This document shows, piece after piece, positions 26,387-39,381 of a stretch of 58,175 nt of DNA. The position numbers were made by a program, and so were the translations under genes. Every line of letters begins with the position of its first letter. The first letter of the stretch is position 1. The DNA comes from an uncultured Pelagibacteraceae bacterium (GTDB taxonomy: Bacteria > Pseudomonadota > Alphaproteobacteria > Pelagibacterales > Pelagibacteraceae): assembly GCA_902604175.1 (NCBI GenBank), contig CACKXR010000004.1, forward strand, positions 1 to 58,175, in the 5' to 3' direction. Below the pieces are notes generated by a model that was not told where the DNA came from, made no database searches, and saw only the letters and a program-made list of their open reading frames with translations.

Positions 26387-27469
26387 TTAATTTAATATTC
26401 CTTTAACCGCATTCATAAATTTAAAGTTTTCTTCTTTAGACCCTATGGTTAATCTTAATTTGTTTTTAATACCATAACCGTCCTCTGTAGACCTTAAAAT
26501 AATACCCTTTTGTTTTAATTTTTCGTACAAATATTTTGCTGAAGTTTTACAATTATCAAAGTTTAAAAATAAAAAATTTGCTGAAATTTTATTAGACGAA
26601 ATATTATAGATCTCAAGAAATTTTTTTAACTTTTTAGCATAGAATAAATTATGCTTAACAGATCTACTTATAAATTTTTTATCCTTAAGTGACTCAGCAG
26701 CTGCTAATTGTGCAACTCCATTTATATTGAATGGTGGTTTTATAACGTTTAAAGCATCTATTATTTTTTTCGATCCATAGCCCCAACCTACTCTTAAAGA
26801 TGCCAGTCCAAACATTTTTGAAAATGTTCTCAAGATAAAAACATTATCTCTATTTCTAAATAAATCTAAACCAGAAGTGTAATCATTATTTTTCATATAT
26901 TCCGAATAAGCATCGTCAACCACAAGTAAAATATTTTTATTTAATTTGTATCTAAGCTCTAATATTTCTTTTTTTGTCAAATAGGTAGCAGTTGGATTAT
27001 TTGGGTTAGCAATAAATACTATTTTAGTTTTTCTTGAAATTTTTTTTAAAATTTCTTTTATCGAGACTTTAAAATTTAACTCTTTTGCAAATAAAACTTT
27101 GGCACCTACAATTTTTGCGTAAATTCTGTACATCAAAAAACTATATTCTGGTACTATTACTTCATCTTTTGGATTTAAATATAATTGACACAACATTTGG
27201 ATTATCTCGTCAGATCCTGCTCCGCAAATGATTTTATTAAAATCACACTTGTATTTTTTTGAAATTGCTTTCCTTAACTCTTGGGACTTTCCATCAGGAT
27301 ATTTATCTAAAATCATTTTCTTATTTGATATCAATTTTTTTGCCATTGGGCTGATGCCAAGAGCAGATTCATTTGCTGAAAGTTTTATAACTTTTTTTAG
27401 TTTTTTAACCTTTGACTTACCAGGTTTATAGGCTTCGATATTAAATTTTTTAAATTTTGGAGTAATCAT
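26387..27469 (-). CDS. hisC: Histidinol-phosphate / aromatic aminotransferase
   Basis: This is a 360-aa fold-type I PLP aminotransferase. Lys218 in TFSKMFGLASLRVGWG binds PLP. IANPNNPTATY and VDDAYSEY are family motifs, and LSANESALGIS near the start is the HisC signature. HisC converts imidazole-acetol phosphate to histidinol phosphate in histidine synthesis. Copies next to tyrC often also transaminate aromatic amino-acid precursors, which may be the main role here. It is divergent from metX, with a 190-bp gap that contains a promoter and a riboswitch reading the other way. Confidence 0.92.
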   Translation of the reverse strand: MITPKFKKFNIEAYKPGKSKVKKLKKVIKLSANESALGISPMAKKLISNKKMILDKYPDGKSQELRKAISKKYKCDFNKIICGAGSDEIIQMLCQLYLNPKDEVIVPEYSFLMYRIYAKIVGAKVLFAKELNFKVSIKEILKKISRKTKIVFIANPNNPTATYLTKKEILELRYKLNKNILLVVDDAYSEYMKNNDYTSGLDLFRNRDNVFILRTFSKMFGLASLRVGWGYGSKKIIDALNVIKPPFNINGVAQLAAAESLKDKKFISRSVKHNLFYAKKLKKFLEIYNISSNKISANFLFLNFDNCKTSAKYLYEKLKQKGIILRSTEDGYGIKNKLRLTIGSKEENFKFMNAVKGILN

Positions 27470-27541
27470 TTTTTAATTTTATGAGCTCTTTATAGATAAA
27501 ATTACAAATTTTTATAGACAATAAGACAATTTTTAAAAAAA

Positions 27542-27570
27542 TTGACATAATAAATAAGTTCTAGTACAAA
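27542..27570 (+). promoter_or_regulatory. Sigma70-type promoter of metX-metW-gloB
   Basis: A consensus -35 box TTGACA (27542-27547) is followed by a 17-base spacer and TACAAA (27565-27570) as the -10 box. Transcription would start about 7 bases later, around 27577, exactly at the first base of the SAM-II aptamer. The mRNA would therefore begin with the riboswitch. The fit between promoter spacing and riboswitch start supports both calls. Confidence 0.7.
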
Positions 27571-27576
27571 AATTAT

Positions 27577-27625
27577 GCGCTGATTTAACTGAATTGCGAG
27601 CGCTTAAAAAAAACCGCTAAAATAG
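27577..27625 (+). promoter_or_regulatory. SAM-II riboswitch upstream of metX
   Basis: The segment begins GCGCTGATTTAAC, continues TTGCGAGCGCTTAAAAA and ends CCGCTAAAATAG. That is the SAM-II layout: P1 formed by GCGC 27577-27580 with GCGC 27600-27603, the conserved TGATTTAAC loop, an A-rich linker, and the 3' GCTAAAA box that forms the pseudoknot. It ends 34 bases before the metX ATG. SAM-II riboswitches bind S-adenosylmethionine and shut off metX/metA-type genes in Alphaproteobacteria, here probably at translation initiation. The structure was judged by eye, not by a covariance model. Confidence 0.88.
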
Positions 27626-27659
27626 TTTTTTTTCTCTCAATTCAAATAATAGCCTTGTT

Positions 27660-28778
27660 ATGACTACTGAGAATAATATTAAAACCCTTATAGTAAAAAA
27701 ACCTTTAAAGTTAGATTGTGGAAAAACTATTAATGAATACCCAATAGCATATGAAACTTATGGTTCATTAAATGAAAAAAAAGATAATGCCATTTTAATT
27801 TTTCATGCGTTAACCGGGGATCAATTTGTGACTGGTTTAAATCCAATAACAAAGAAAGATGGTTGGTGGTCTTATGCGGTTGGTCCTGATAAAGCAATCG
27901 ATACCAAAAAATACTTTGTTATTTGTGCAAATGTAATTGGTGGATGCATGGGCTCTTTTGGGCCAAGCCACGAAGACCCTAATACTGGAACTGCTTTTGG
28001 TACAAATTTTCCAGTTATAACTATTAACGATATGGTTAATGCACAATACAATTTGCTTGGCCATTTTGGTATAGATAAACTTTTTTCGATTGCAGGTGGT
28101 TCAATGGGTGGTATGCAAGTACTTCAGTTTATTAGTAATTTTCCTGATAAAGCTAAAACGGTTATCCCAATTGCATGTACGTCCAGCCACTCAGCGCAAA
28201 ATATTGCATTTAATGAATTAGGAAGACAGGCAATAGCTGCTGATAGTAATTGGAAAGATGGAAATTACTCCTCTAAAGATACAATCCCAAATAAAGGTTT
28301 GGCTGTTGCAAGAATGGCTGCACATATAACTTATCTTTCAAAAAAAGGTCTCCAAGAAAAATTTGGAAGAAAACTACAAGAAAGAGAAGATTTGAAATTT
28401 GGTTTTGATGCAGATTTTCAGATAGAAAGTTATTTAAGATATCAAGGCTCGGTATTTGTCGACAGGTTCGATGCTAATAGCTATCTTTATATCACAAGAG
28501 CAATGGATTATTTTGATTTAGCAAAACAATTCAAGGGTAATTTATCTAATGCATTTAAAGCAACCAGAGCAAAGTTTTTTATAATATCTTTTACATCTGA
28601 CTGGCTTTATCCAACTCAAGAAAACAAGGATATTGTCATTGCCTTAAATTCTATTGGTGCAGATGTAGGTTTTGTTGAAATAGAGTCTGATAAAGGTCAC
28701 GACTCATTTTTATTAGATGTCCCAGACTTTTTAAATGCATTAAAAAACTTTTTAGATAAATCCTATATAGAAAATTAA
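27660..28778 (+). CDS. metX: Homoserine O-acyltransferase MetX
   Basis: MetX activates homoserine with an acyl group (acetyl or succinyl) in the first committed step of methionine synthesis. The 372-aa alpha/beta-hydrolase-fold protein has the nucleophile elbow GGSMGG with Ser148, the GSFGPSHEDPNTG segment, FTSDWLYP with the catalytic Asp, and KGHDSFL with the His. The start follows the SAM-II riboswitch by 34 bases. metW comes 2 bases downstream. MetX paired with MetW in Proteobacteria can use succinyl-CoA, so the acyl donor is left open. Confidence 0.94.
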   Translation: MTTENNIKTLIVKKPLKLDCGKTINEYPIAYETYGSLNEKKDNAILIFHALTGDQFVTGLNPITKKDGWWSYAVGPDKAIDTKKYFVICANVIGGCMGSFGPSHEDPNTGTAFGTNFPVITINDMVNAQYNLLGHFGIDKLFSIAGGSMGGMQVLQFISNFPDKAKTVIPIACTSSHSAQNIAFNELGRQAIAADSNWKDGNYSSKDTIPNKGLAVARMAAHITYLSKKGLQEKFGRKLQEREDLKFGFDADFQIESYLRYQGSVFVDRFDANSYLYITRAMDYFDLAKQFKGNLSNAFKATRAKFFIISFTSDWLYPTQENKDIVIALNSIGADVGFVEIESDKGHDSFLLDVPDFLNALKNFLDKSYIEN

Positions 28779-28780
28779 TA

Positions 28781-29377
28781 ATGAAAAACGAATTTCAAGT
28801 AATAGCTGAATTAATAGAAAAAGAGAAAAAGGTATTAGATGTAGGTTGTGGAGATGGAACTTTAATGGAGTTTTTAAAAAACAACAAAAAAACTAATATT
28901 AGAGGACTAGAAATTTCAAAAAGCAAAGTACAAGAATGTATCGCAAAAGGATTGACTGTAATTGAAGGAAATGCAGAAAAAGATCTTGCACAATTCCCAG
29001 ACAAATCTTTCGACTATGTTGTTCTTAGTCAAACTCTTCAAGCTTTCTTAAATCCCGAGCTAGTTATTAACGAACTTTTAAGAGTTGGAAAAAAAGCGAT
29101 TGTAACAATTCCAAACTTTGGTTATTGGAAAGTCAGACTTCATTTGCTCATAAAAGGCACAATGCCAATTACTAAGACATTACCAGACGAATGGTACAAT
29201 ACTCCTAATATTCATATGTGTTCAATAAAGGATTTTTTTTATTTTGCAAAATCAAGAAATATCAAAATCTTTAAATCATTAGCTATAAACAATCAGAATG
29301 TTTCAATAATAAATGATGGCAATTTAACAATTAAAAATTTTATTGCAGATCTAGGAATATTTTTAATAGAGAAATAG
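28781..29377 (+). CDS. metW: Methionine biosynthesis protein MetW
   Basis: This is a 198-aa methyltransferase-fold protein with a SAM-binding-type loop, VLDVGCGDGTL, at 18-28. MetW features include YVVLSQTLQAF, VTIPNFGYWKVRL and LPDEWYNTPNIHMC. MetW is the obligate partner of proteobacterial MetX, forming a complex that raises acyltransferase activity. It is not known to act as a methyltransferase. It sits 2 bases after metX and 1 base before gloB, so it shares the riboswitch-controlled transcript. Confidence 0.95.
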   Translation: MKNEFQVIAELIEKEKKVLDVGCGDGTLMEFLKNNKKTNIRGLEISKSKVQECIAKGLTVIEGNAEKDLAQFPDKSFDYVVLSQTLQAFLNPELVINELLRVGKKAIVTIPNFGYWKVRLHLLIKGTMPITKTLPDEWYNTPNIHMCSIKDFFYFAKSRNIKIFKSLAINNQNVSIINDGNLTIKNFIADLGIFLIEK

Positions 29378-29378
29378 A

Positions 29379-30098
29379 ATGAAAGTAGAAATAATTTCAT
29401 GTCTCCAAGATAATTATAGTTATTTAATTTTAGATGAGACAAATAATTTGGCATGTATTGTTGACCCGAGCGAAGCTAGTCCAGTAATTGATTATGTAAA
29501 AAATAAAAATATTAATCTAAAATATATTTTAAATACTCATCATCATTTTGATCATATTGGAGGTAATAAGGAATTAAAAAAAAAATATAATAGTACTGTT
29601 GTTGGCTTTAAACATGATTCAGAAAGAATTCCAGAAATTGATATCTGTCTTGAAGACAATGAAATATGGAAAAGTGATAATTTTATAGCTAAAATAATTC
29701 ATGTGCCAGGACATACTAAGGGCCATATTTGTTTTCATTTTTATAAAGATAAATTACTATTTACTGGAGATACTCTTTTTTCCCTTGGCTGTGGAAGAAT
29801 TTTTGAAGGCACCTACGAACAAATGTTTAGTTCTTTAAATAAGATCAAAGCTATGCCTCTTGATACTCAAATTTATTGTGGTCACGAATATACTCTTAAC
29901 AATTCAAAATTTTGTATCAAACATGATCCAGAAAATTTAAATCTTAAGAAAAAAATACAAAATATTGAAATAAAGTTAAAGAATAGCTTGCCCACAATTC
30001 CATCTACACTTAAAGAAGAATTGGATTGCAATATTTTTCTAAGGGCAAATGATGTCAAAACCTTTTCAAAACTGCGAGATTTGAAGGATAATTTCTAG
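29379..30098 (+). CDS. gloB: Hydroxyacylglutathione hydrolase (glyoxalase II)
   Basis: GloB hydrolyses S-lactoylglutathione to lactate and glutathione in methylglyoxal detoxification. The 239-aa metallo-beta-lactamase-fold protein has the metal-binding THHHFDH at 53-59, then VPGHTKGHICF, FTGDTLFSLGCGRIFEG and YCGHEYTLNN. Its C-terminal helical domain contributes glutathione contacts. It follows metW after a single base, so it may share the metX transcript despite an unrelated function. Confidence 0.94.
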   Translation: MKVEIISCLQDNYSYLILDETNNLACIVDPSEASPVIDYVKNKNINLKYILNTHHHFDHIGGNKELKKKYNSTVVGFKHDSERIPEIDICLEDNEIWKSDNFIAKIIHVPGHTKGHICFHFYKDKLLFTGDTLFSLGCGRIFEGTYEQMFSSLNKIKAMPLDTQIYCGHEYTLNNSKFCIKHDPENLNLKKKIQNIEIKLKNSLPTIPSTLKEELDCNIFLRANDVKTFSKLRDLKDNF

Positions 30099-30108
30099 TT
30101 AATTCGGC

Positions 30109-30136
30109 TTGACTAAAATTTAGCTACAACTATATT
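30109..30136 (+). promoter_or_regulatory. Candidate promoter of rplU-rpmA-obgE
   Basis: TTGACT (30109-30114) and TATATT (30131-30136) are separated by 16 bases and lie between the gloB stop and the rplU start. Transcription would begin near 30143, leaving a leader of about 20 bases. Similarity to the sigma70 consensus is good for both boxes. It lies in the only noncoding gap on this stretch, which makes it the likely origin of the long rightward transcript. Confidence 0.5.
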
Positions 30137-30163
30137 GCGGATACTTAAATAAATAATCATATT

Positions 30164-30562
30164 ATGTCTTACGCAATTATAAAAACAGGTGGAAAACAAT
30201 ACAAAGTTAAGTCTGGAGAAATTCTTAAAGTAGAGAAGCTTCCAGATTCAAAACCTGAAACAAAAATTGAATTTAATGAAATTCTAGCATATGGTGATGA
30301 TAAATCTATTGAGGTTGGTGCTCCTCATGTGAGTGGAGCTAAAGTCGAAGCTGTTTTAATTAAAAACAGTAAAAATAGAACCATACTAATTTTTAAGAAA
30401 AGAAGAAGACACAATTCAAGAAGAAAAAATGGACATCGACAAGAGTATTCTATGATAAGAATAAATAAAATTTTTTCAAAAGATGGTAAAGTTTTATCTG
30501 AAGCTGAAAAAGTTTCTAAAAAACCAAAAAAAGAAGAAACTAAAGAAGCAGTAAGTAAATAA
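30164..30562 (+). CDS. rplU: 50S ribosomal protein L21
   Basis: The start [19 protein letters not shown] and the central [21 protein letters not shown] are diagnostic of L21. The family core is about 100 aa. Here a lysine/glutamate-rich C-terminal tail of roughly 28 residues brings it to 132 aa, as in several Alphaproteobacteria. rpmA follows 13 bases downstream in the usual rplU-rpmA-obgE order. Confidence 0.96.
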   Translation: MSYAIIKTGGKQYKVKSGEILKVEKLPDSKPETKIEFNEILAYGDDKSIEVGAPHVSGAKVEAVLIKNSKNRTILIFKKRRRHNSRRKNGHRQEYSMIRINKIFSKDGKVLSEAEKVSKKPKKEETKEAVSK

Positions 30563-30575
30563 AATAAGGTAAATT

Positions 30576-30830
30576 ATGGCAACAAAAAAAGCAGGTGGAT
30601 CATCAAGGAACGGACGAGATAGCGCCGGTCGAAGATTAGGAGTTAAAAAATATGGTGGTGAAATGGTCGTACCTGGTAATATAATTGTAAGACAAAGAGG
30701 AACTAAAATTTTTCCTGGTGAGAATGTAGGCATGGGTAAAGATCATTCTATTTTTTCAGTAGTTAAAGGTAAAGTTGTATTCAAAAAATCAAAAGCAGAT
30801 AGAACTTTCGTTTCAGTAAAACCCAATTAA
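30576..30830 (+). CDS. rpmA: 50S ribosomal protein L27
   Basis: The 84-aa sequence starts [20 protein letters not shown], the L27 N-terminal tail that reaches toward the peptidyl-transferase centre, and continues [19 protein letters not shown]. No extra cleavable N-terminal extension like that of Firmicutes L27 is present. It lies between rplU and obgE with short gaps, the usual ribosomal operon order. An AAGG motif precedes the ATG. Confidence 0.97.
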   Translation: MATKKAGGSSRNGRDSAGRRLGVKKYGGEMVVPGNIIVRQRGTKIFPGENVGMGKDHSIFSVVKGKVVFKKSKADRTFVSVKPN

Positions 30831-30833
30831 TAG

Positions 30834-32937
<2,104 letters not shown>

Positions 32938-34188
32938 ATGATCAAATATATGAATTTAGTTGGAAGAAAAGCAAGAAGTGCTTTTGAACAGAAAATTGAT
33001 ACAAAAATCAAAAATAAAGTATTGAATAAATACGCAGAATTATTAGGAAATGAAAAAAAATTAATACTTAAGCAAAACTTAAAAGATGCAAATTACGCCA
33101 GTAAAATAGGTATTAATAATAACTTAATAAGTAGACTTTTAATAAATGAAACTAAATTAAAAGATATTCAAAATTCAATTATTAAAATTGCAAAATTAAA
33201 AGATCCAGTTGGAAATACTTTAGAAAAATGGAAAAGGCCTAATGGTTTAAATATTAGTAAAATATCAATACCTATAGGAGTAATTGGAGTTATTTATGAG
33301 AGTAGGCCAAACGTTACTTCGGATGTAGCTAGTCTATGCTTTAAATCTGGAAATCCAGTAATTTTGAAAGGTGGCTCAGAAGCAATAAATACTAATAGAA
33401 TTTTAGCAAAGATTTTTCGAAAAGCACTAAAAGTTAATAAAGTTGATGAAAACTTTATTCAATTCATTGATACAAAACAGAGAAGAGTGGTGGATATTAT
33501 GCTATCAGGTATGAAAAAATATATTGATGTAATCATTCCACGAGGTGGAAAAAATTTAGTAAAAAGAGTTCAAGATTTATCTAATGTACCCATTATTGGG
33601 CACCTTGAAGGACTTTGTCATACATATGTTGATAAAGATGCAACTTTAAATATGGCAAAAAAAGTTGTTTATAATGCAAAATTAAGAAATACAAGTATTT
33701 GCGGTGCAACAGAAACCATTCTGATTCATAAAAAAGTTGCAAAAGACTTTTGTAATCCAATTTTGAATGAGCTAGAAAATAAAAATTGCAAAATATATGG
33801 AGATAAATTTTTAAAAAAATATTACAATGGTAAAATATTTCCAGCTAAAGAGAAAAATTGGTCTACTGAATATTTGGCACCTACTGTGTCAGTAAAAATT
33901 GTAAATAATCTTGAAGAAAGTATTGATCATATAAATAAATATGGAACAATGCATACAGATTGTATAATTACAAATAACAAAAAAACAGCCAAAGACTTTT
34001 TAAGGAATGTTAAAAGCTCAATTGCTATGCATAATACATCAACTCAATTCGCTGACGGTGGAGAATTTGGTTTCGGTGGAGAAGTAGGAATTTCTACAAA
34101 TACATTGCCTCCTAGAGGGCCTGTAGGATTAAATCAACTAGTTTCTTATAAATATGAAATTACGAGTAAAGGAAAAATAAGAAAATAA
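32938..34188 (+). CDS. proA: Gamma-glutamyl phosphate reductase
   Basis: ProA reduces glutamyl-5-phosphate with NADPH, completing the pair with ProB. The 416-aa aldehyde-dehydrogenase-fold protein shows GVIYESRPNVTSDV, LKGGSEAI, PRGGKNLV and the catalytic Cys255 in NTSICGATET. The start at 32938 is on the base after the proB stop; Met5 (NLVGRKARSA) is an alternative. The C-terminal TLPPRGPVGLNQL segment is typical. Confidence 0.96.
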   Translation: MIKYMNLVGRKARSAFEQKIDTKIKNKVLNKYAELLGNEKKLILKQNLKDANYASKIGINNNLISRLLINETKLKDIQNSIIKIAKLKDPVGNTLEKWKRPNGLNISKISIPIGVIGVIYESRPNVTSDVASLCFKSGNPVILKGGSEAINTNRILAKIFRKALKVNKVDENFIQFIDTKQRRVVDIMLSGMKKYIDVIIPRGGKNLVKRVQDLSNVPIIGHLEGLCHTYVDKDATLNMAKKVVYNAKLRNTSICGATETILIHKKVAKDFCNPILNELENKNCKIYGDKFLKKYYNGKIFPAKEKNWSTEYLAPTVSVKIVNNLEESIDHINKYGTMHTDCIITNNKKTAKDFLRNVKSSIAMHNTSTQFADGGEFGFGGEVGISTNTLPPRGPVGLNQLVSYKYEITSKGKIRK

Positions 34189-34189
34189 A

Positions 34190-34711
34190 TTGAATAATAG
34201 AAAAATAAAAATTGGAATTCTGGGAGGTTCTTTTGATCCTGCACATAAAGGACACTTAGCAATATCTAAAGAGGCAAAAAAAAGATTTCAACTTAAGAAT
34301 ATAATCTGGGCTATAACAAAAAAAAATCCTTTTAAAGCTGAAAGTGAAACACCAGTTTTGAAAAGAATTAAAGAATGTAGACGTATTATTGGCTCAAATT
34401 CATTTATAAAAGTGAAATTTTATGAAAATTTAATTAAATCAAACAAAACTATTGATCTCATCAATCACTTAAAAAAAAAGAAAACAATAGAAATTTATTT
34501 TTTAATGGGTGCAGATAATTTAATTAATTTCCATAAATGGCATAAATCAAAATTAATTTCAAAAAAGTGCAATATTTTAGTTTTTGATCGTCATGGGTAC
34601 AAAAAAAATTCATTAAATTCAAAGACATTTAAACAGCTCAATGAAAATGTACTTAAATTTATTGAATTTAAAAAAGTCAACATTTCATCTTCTCAATTAA
34701 GAAAAATTTGA
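34190..34711 (+). CDS. nadD: Nicotinate-nucleotide adenylyltransferase
   Basis: NadD adenylylates nicotinate mononucleotide in NAD synthesis. The 173-aa protein carries GGSFDPAHKGHL (HxGH at residues 19-22), FLMGADNLINFHKW and the C-terminal SSSQLRK in place of ISSTxIR. The start must be TTG at 34190: no ATG or GTG lies between the proA stop at 34188 and the conserved IGILGGSFDP. It continues the conserved proA-nadD-rsfS order. Confidence 0.92.
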   Translation: MNNRKIKIGILGGSFDPAHKGHLAISKEAKKRFQLKNIIWAITKKNPFKAESETPVLKRIKECRRIIGSNSFIKVKFYENLIKSNKTIDLINHLKKKKTIEIYFLMGADNLINFHKWHKSKLISKKCNILVFDRHGYKKNSLNSKTFKQLNENVLKFIEFKKVNISSSQLRKI

Positions 34712-34728
34712 TAGTCTTAAAATAATTA

Positions 34729-35079
34729 ATGGATAAAATTTCAGACCTTAAAGAGATTGTAATTAACACTCTCGATTTAAACAAAGCCCAAGATATTATT
34801 ACTATCGATTTAAAAGATAAGAGTTCAATAGCTGATTATATGATCATCGCAAGTGGTACGTCATCAAGGCATATACAGTCTTTGTCAGAACAAGTTTTAG
34901 AAAAGCTTAAGAAACATGGTATTCCAGACTCTAAAATTGAAGGAAAGCAAAGTGGAGAGTGGAAACTAGTAGATGGTATAGATTTAATTATTCATATTTT
35001 TCATCCTGAAAAAAGAAAATTTTATGAACTCGAAAAAATTTGGTCTGAATTTATTCCTAAAGAAAAATTGATAATATGA
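34729..35079 (+). CDS. rsfS: Ribosomal silencing factor RsfS
   Basis: RsfS binds L14 on the 50S subunit and blocks subunit joining during starvation. The 116-aa protein shows ADYMIIASGTSSRHIQSLSE, then KIEGKQSGEWKLVDG and HIFHPEKRKFYELEKIW, the family core. In relatives rlmH normally follows; here the stop of rsfS overlaps the ctpA start (ATGA), and no rlmH lies between. Confidence 0.94.
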   Translation: MDKISDLKEIVINTLDLNKAQDIITIDLKDKSSIADYMIIASGTSSRHIQSLSEQVLEKLKKHGIPDSKIEGKQSGEWKLVDGIDLIIHIFHPEKRKFYELEKIWSEFIPKEKLII

Positions 35080-36215
35080 AAAATTTTAAATCTTACATAG
35101 TAATATTTTTATCAATTTTTTTTTTTAAAAATAATCTAAATGCAGCTGAAACCAATATTTATAAAAAAATTGATCTTTTTGGTGAAGTACTCGAGAAAAT
35201 AAATAAAGAATACGTTGATGAGATAAATCAGTCTGAAAGTATGGATTCAGCGATAAATGGTCTTTTACAATCTCTTGATCCCTATTCAGCGTATATGTCG
35301 CCAAAAATTCTCGAGCAAATGCAAACAGAAACAAGTGGTGAATTTGGAGGACTTGGTATTGAGGTAAGCATGGAGGCTGGTGTGGTTAAAGTAATTTCAC
35401 CAATTGATGATACTCCTGCGTCTAAGGCTGGATTGAAAGCAGGAGATTACATCGTAAAAATAAATAACATTCAAGTACAAGGAAAATCTTTAGCTGAAGC
35501 TGTGGATATGATGAGAGGTCCAGTTGGTTCTAGTATAGAATTGACAGTAAGGAGACGTGGAGAAAAAAAGGCATTAACATTTAATATTACAAGAGAAATA
35601 ATTGAAATTCAGTCAGTCAAATCTGAAATCATAGAAAAAAATATTGGATATATAAGGCTTACTTCATTCAATGAAAATAGTAGTGACCAAATAGAAAAAC
35701 AGATTAAAAAATTAAAAAAAAATGAAAATTTAAATGCGTTTATTTTAGATCTAAGAAATAATCCAGGAGGACTATTATCACAAGCTATAACAATATCAGA
35801 CTTTTTCCTAGATAATGGAGAAATCGTATCAACAAAGAGTAGACAAAAATCTGAGAACCGAAAGTGGTTTGCTAAAAAAGGTGATATTACAGATGGAAAA
35901 ACATTACTAGTTTTAATTAATTATGGTTCAGCCTCTGCCTCTGAAATTGTAGCTGGTGCATTAAAAGATCATAAAAGAGCAATAATTATAGGAGAGAATA
36001 GCTATGGAAAAGGGTCTGTTCAATCAATTATTCCACTTAAAAATAAAGGAGCAATACGTCTAACTGTTGCAAAGTATTATCTGCCATCTGGAAAGTCTAT
36101 TTCTGAGGTGGGTGTCAGACCTGATATTGAAATTAATGAAGAAGGAAACGATTTTAAAATAAGGTCTGATACTGACAATCAATTAAGCTACGCAATAAAG
36201 TTGATTAACGGATAA
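35076..36215 (+). CDS. ctpA: C-terminal processing protease CtpA (S41 family)
   Basis: This is a periplasmic, PDZ-containing serine protease that trims C-termini of envelope proteins. The 379-aa protein has an N-terminal signal segment ending near NAAE (residues 22-25), a PDZ domain (about 85-170, GEFGGLGIEVSM) and the S41 core. A Ser/Lys dyad is expected at Ser287 (GSASASEIVAG) and Lys312 (YGKGSVQ), spaced as in known CtpA. It is shorter than the roughly 440 aa of many relatives and lacks most of the C-terminal extension. It is translationally coupled to rsfS. Confidence 0.92.
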   Translation: MKNFKSYIVIFLSIFFFKNNLNAAETNIYKKIDLFGEVLEKINKEYVDEINQSESMDSAINGLLQSLDPYSAYMSPKILEQMQTETSGEFGGLGIEVSMEAGVVKVISPIDDTPASKAGLKAGDYIVKINNIQVQGKSLAEAVDMMRGPVGSSIELTVRRRGEKKALTFNITREIIEIQSVKSEIIEKNIGYIRLTSFNENSSDQIEKQIKKLKKNENLNAFILDLRNNPGGLLSQAITISDFFLDNGEIVSTKSRQKSENRKWFAKKGDITDGKTLLVLINYGSASASEIVAGALKDHKRAIIIGENSYGKGSVQSIIPLKNKGAIRLTVAKYYLPSGKSISEVGVRPDIEINEEGNDFKIRSDTDNQLSYAIKLING

Positions 36216-36216
36216 T

Positions 36217-36690
36217 ATGAATAAAAACTACAGTAACTTACCACTGAGAAGTGGAGTAGGAATAGTTGTTTTAAATCAAGAAAATAAAGTCTTCGTAGCA
36301 AAAAGAATAGATAATCCAAAAAATTTTTGGCAAATGCCTCAAGGTGGTGTGGACACTGGTGAAGATTTTTTAAAAGCTGCCTATAGAGAACTTGAAGAAG
36401 AAACTAGCATTAAAAGTGTTAAACTCATTAAAGAATTAGATGGTATGATAACATATGAGCTTCCAGATCGTTTATTAGGAATTATTTGGAAAGGTAAATA
36501 TAGAGGACAAAAACAAAAGTGGTTTCTGATGAGATTTACCGGCGAAGACAAAGAAATTGATATTAATACTCATGATCCAGAATTCTTAGATTGGAAATGG
36601 ATTGAACTAAATCAATTAACTAAAGTAGTTGTAGACTTTAAGTTGCATGTTTACAAAGAAGTACAAGAAAAAGTTCAAAAACTTATTTAA
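36217..36690 (+). CDS. rppH: RNA pyrophosphohydrolase (Nudix)
   Basis: RppH removes pyrophosphate from the 5' end of mRNA, starting decay. The 157-aa protein begins YSNLPLRSGVGIVVLN and has WQMPQGGVDTGED and a Nudix box from Gly43 to Ile65. The catalytic Glu/Arg residues (Glu49, Arg57, Glu58, Glu61, Glu62) are in place, but the usual Gly near the end of the box is Ser64. The later ILGIIWKGKYRGQKQKWFL region matches RppH. It starts 1 base after ctpA and overlaps the atpC stop by 4 bases. Confidence 0.92.
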   Translation: MNKNYSNLPLRSGVGIVVLNQENKVFVAKRIDNPKNFWQMPQGGVDTGEDFLKAAYRELEEETSIKSVKLIKELDGMITYELPDRLLGIIWKGKYRGQKQKWFLMRFTGEDKEIDINTHDPEFLDWKWIELNQLTKVVVDFKLHVYKEVQEKVQKLI

Positions 36691-37078
36691 TTGAGTGTTT
36701 TTAAAACTTCAATTTTTTGATTAATTAAATAATTCGATTGGTCACTTTTTTTATCCTTGTTGGACTCTTCCTCAGCTAGTTTTAATAAATCTTGTTGTTT
36801 AGATTTATCTATATCAGCAATATTTAATATTGAGCTGGTTAAAATTGAAAGAGTATTATTTTTAAATTCAACAATGCCGTCTTCAACATAATAACTCTCG
36901 TCTCCTGATTTTGACAAAATTTTTATTATTCCAGGTTTTAAAAAAGAAATAATCGAAATATGATCTTTTAATATACCCATTTCTCCTTCATAAGCAGGTA
37001 CAACAACTTCAGAAACGTCATCTTTTACTAAAAAAGATTTTTCTGGATTTACAATTTCAATTTTAAATTCTTCGCTCA

Positions 37079-37079
<1 letters not shown>
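36687..37079 (-). CDS. atpC: F1 ATP synthase epsilon subunit
   Basis: This is the central-stalk subunit of the F1 sector. The 130-aa protein has the beta-sandwich domain with VVPAYEGEMGILKDHISIIS, followed by KPGIIKI and YYVEDGIVEF, and a short helical C-terminus. It is the last gene of atpHAGDC, and its ATG overlaps the atpD stop (TAATG). Its stop overlaps that of convergent rppH by 4 bases. The F0 genes (atpIBEF) are not in the window. Confidence 0.94.
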
Positions 37080-39375
<2,296 letters not shown>

Positions 39376-39381
39376 TTATTA

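Noticed and set aside
27470-27541. Small RNA or tRNA gene in the hisC-metX gap
   Set aside because: This AT-rich stretch shows no cloverleaf, no conserved tRNA loop sequences and no stable stem. It most likely holds only the hisC promoter, which I could not pin down.
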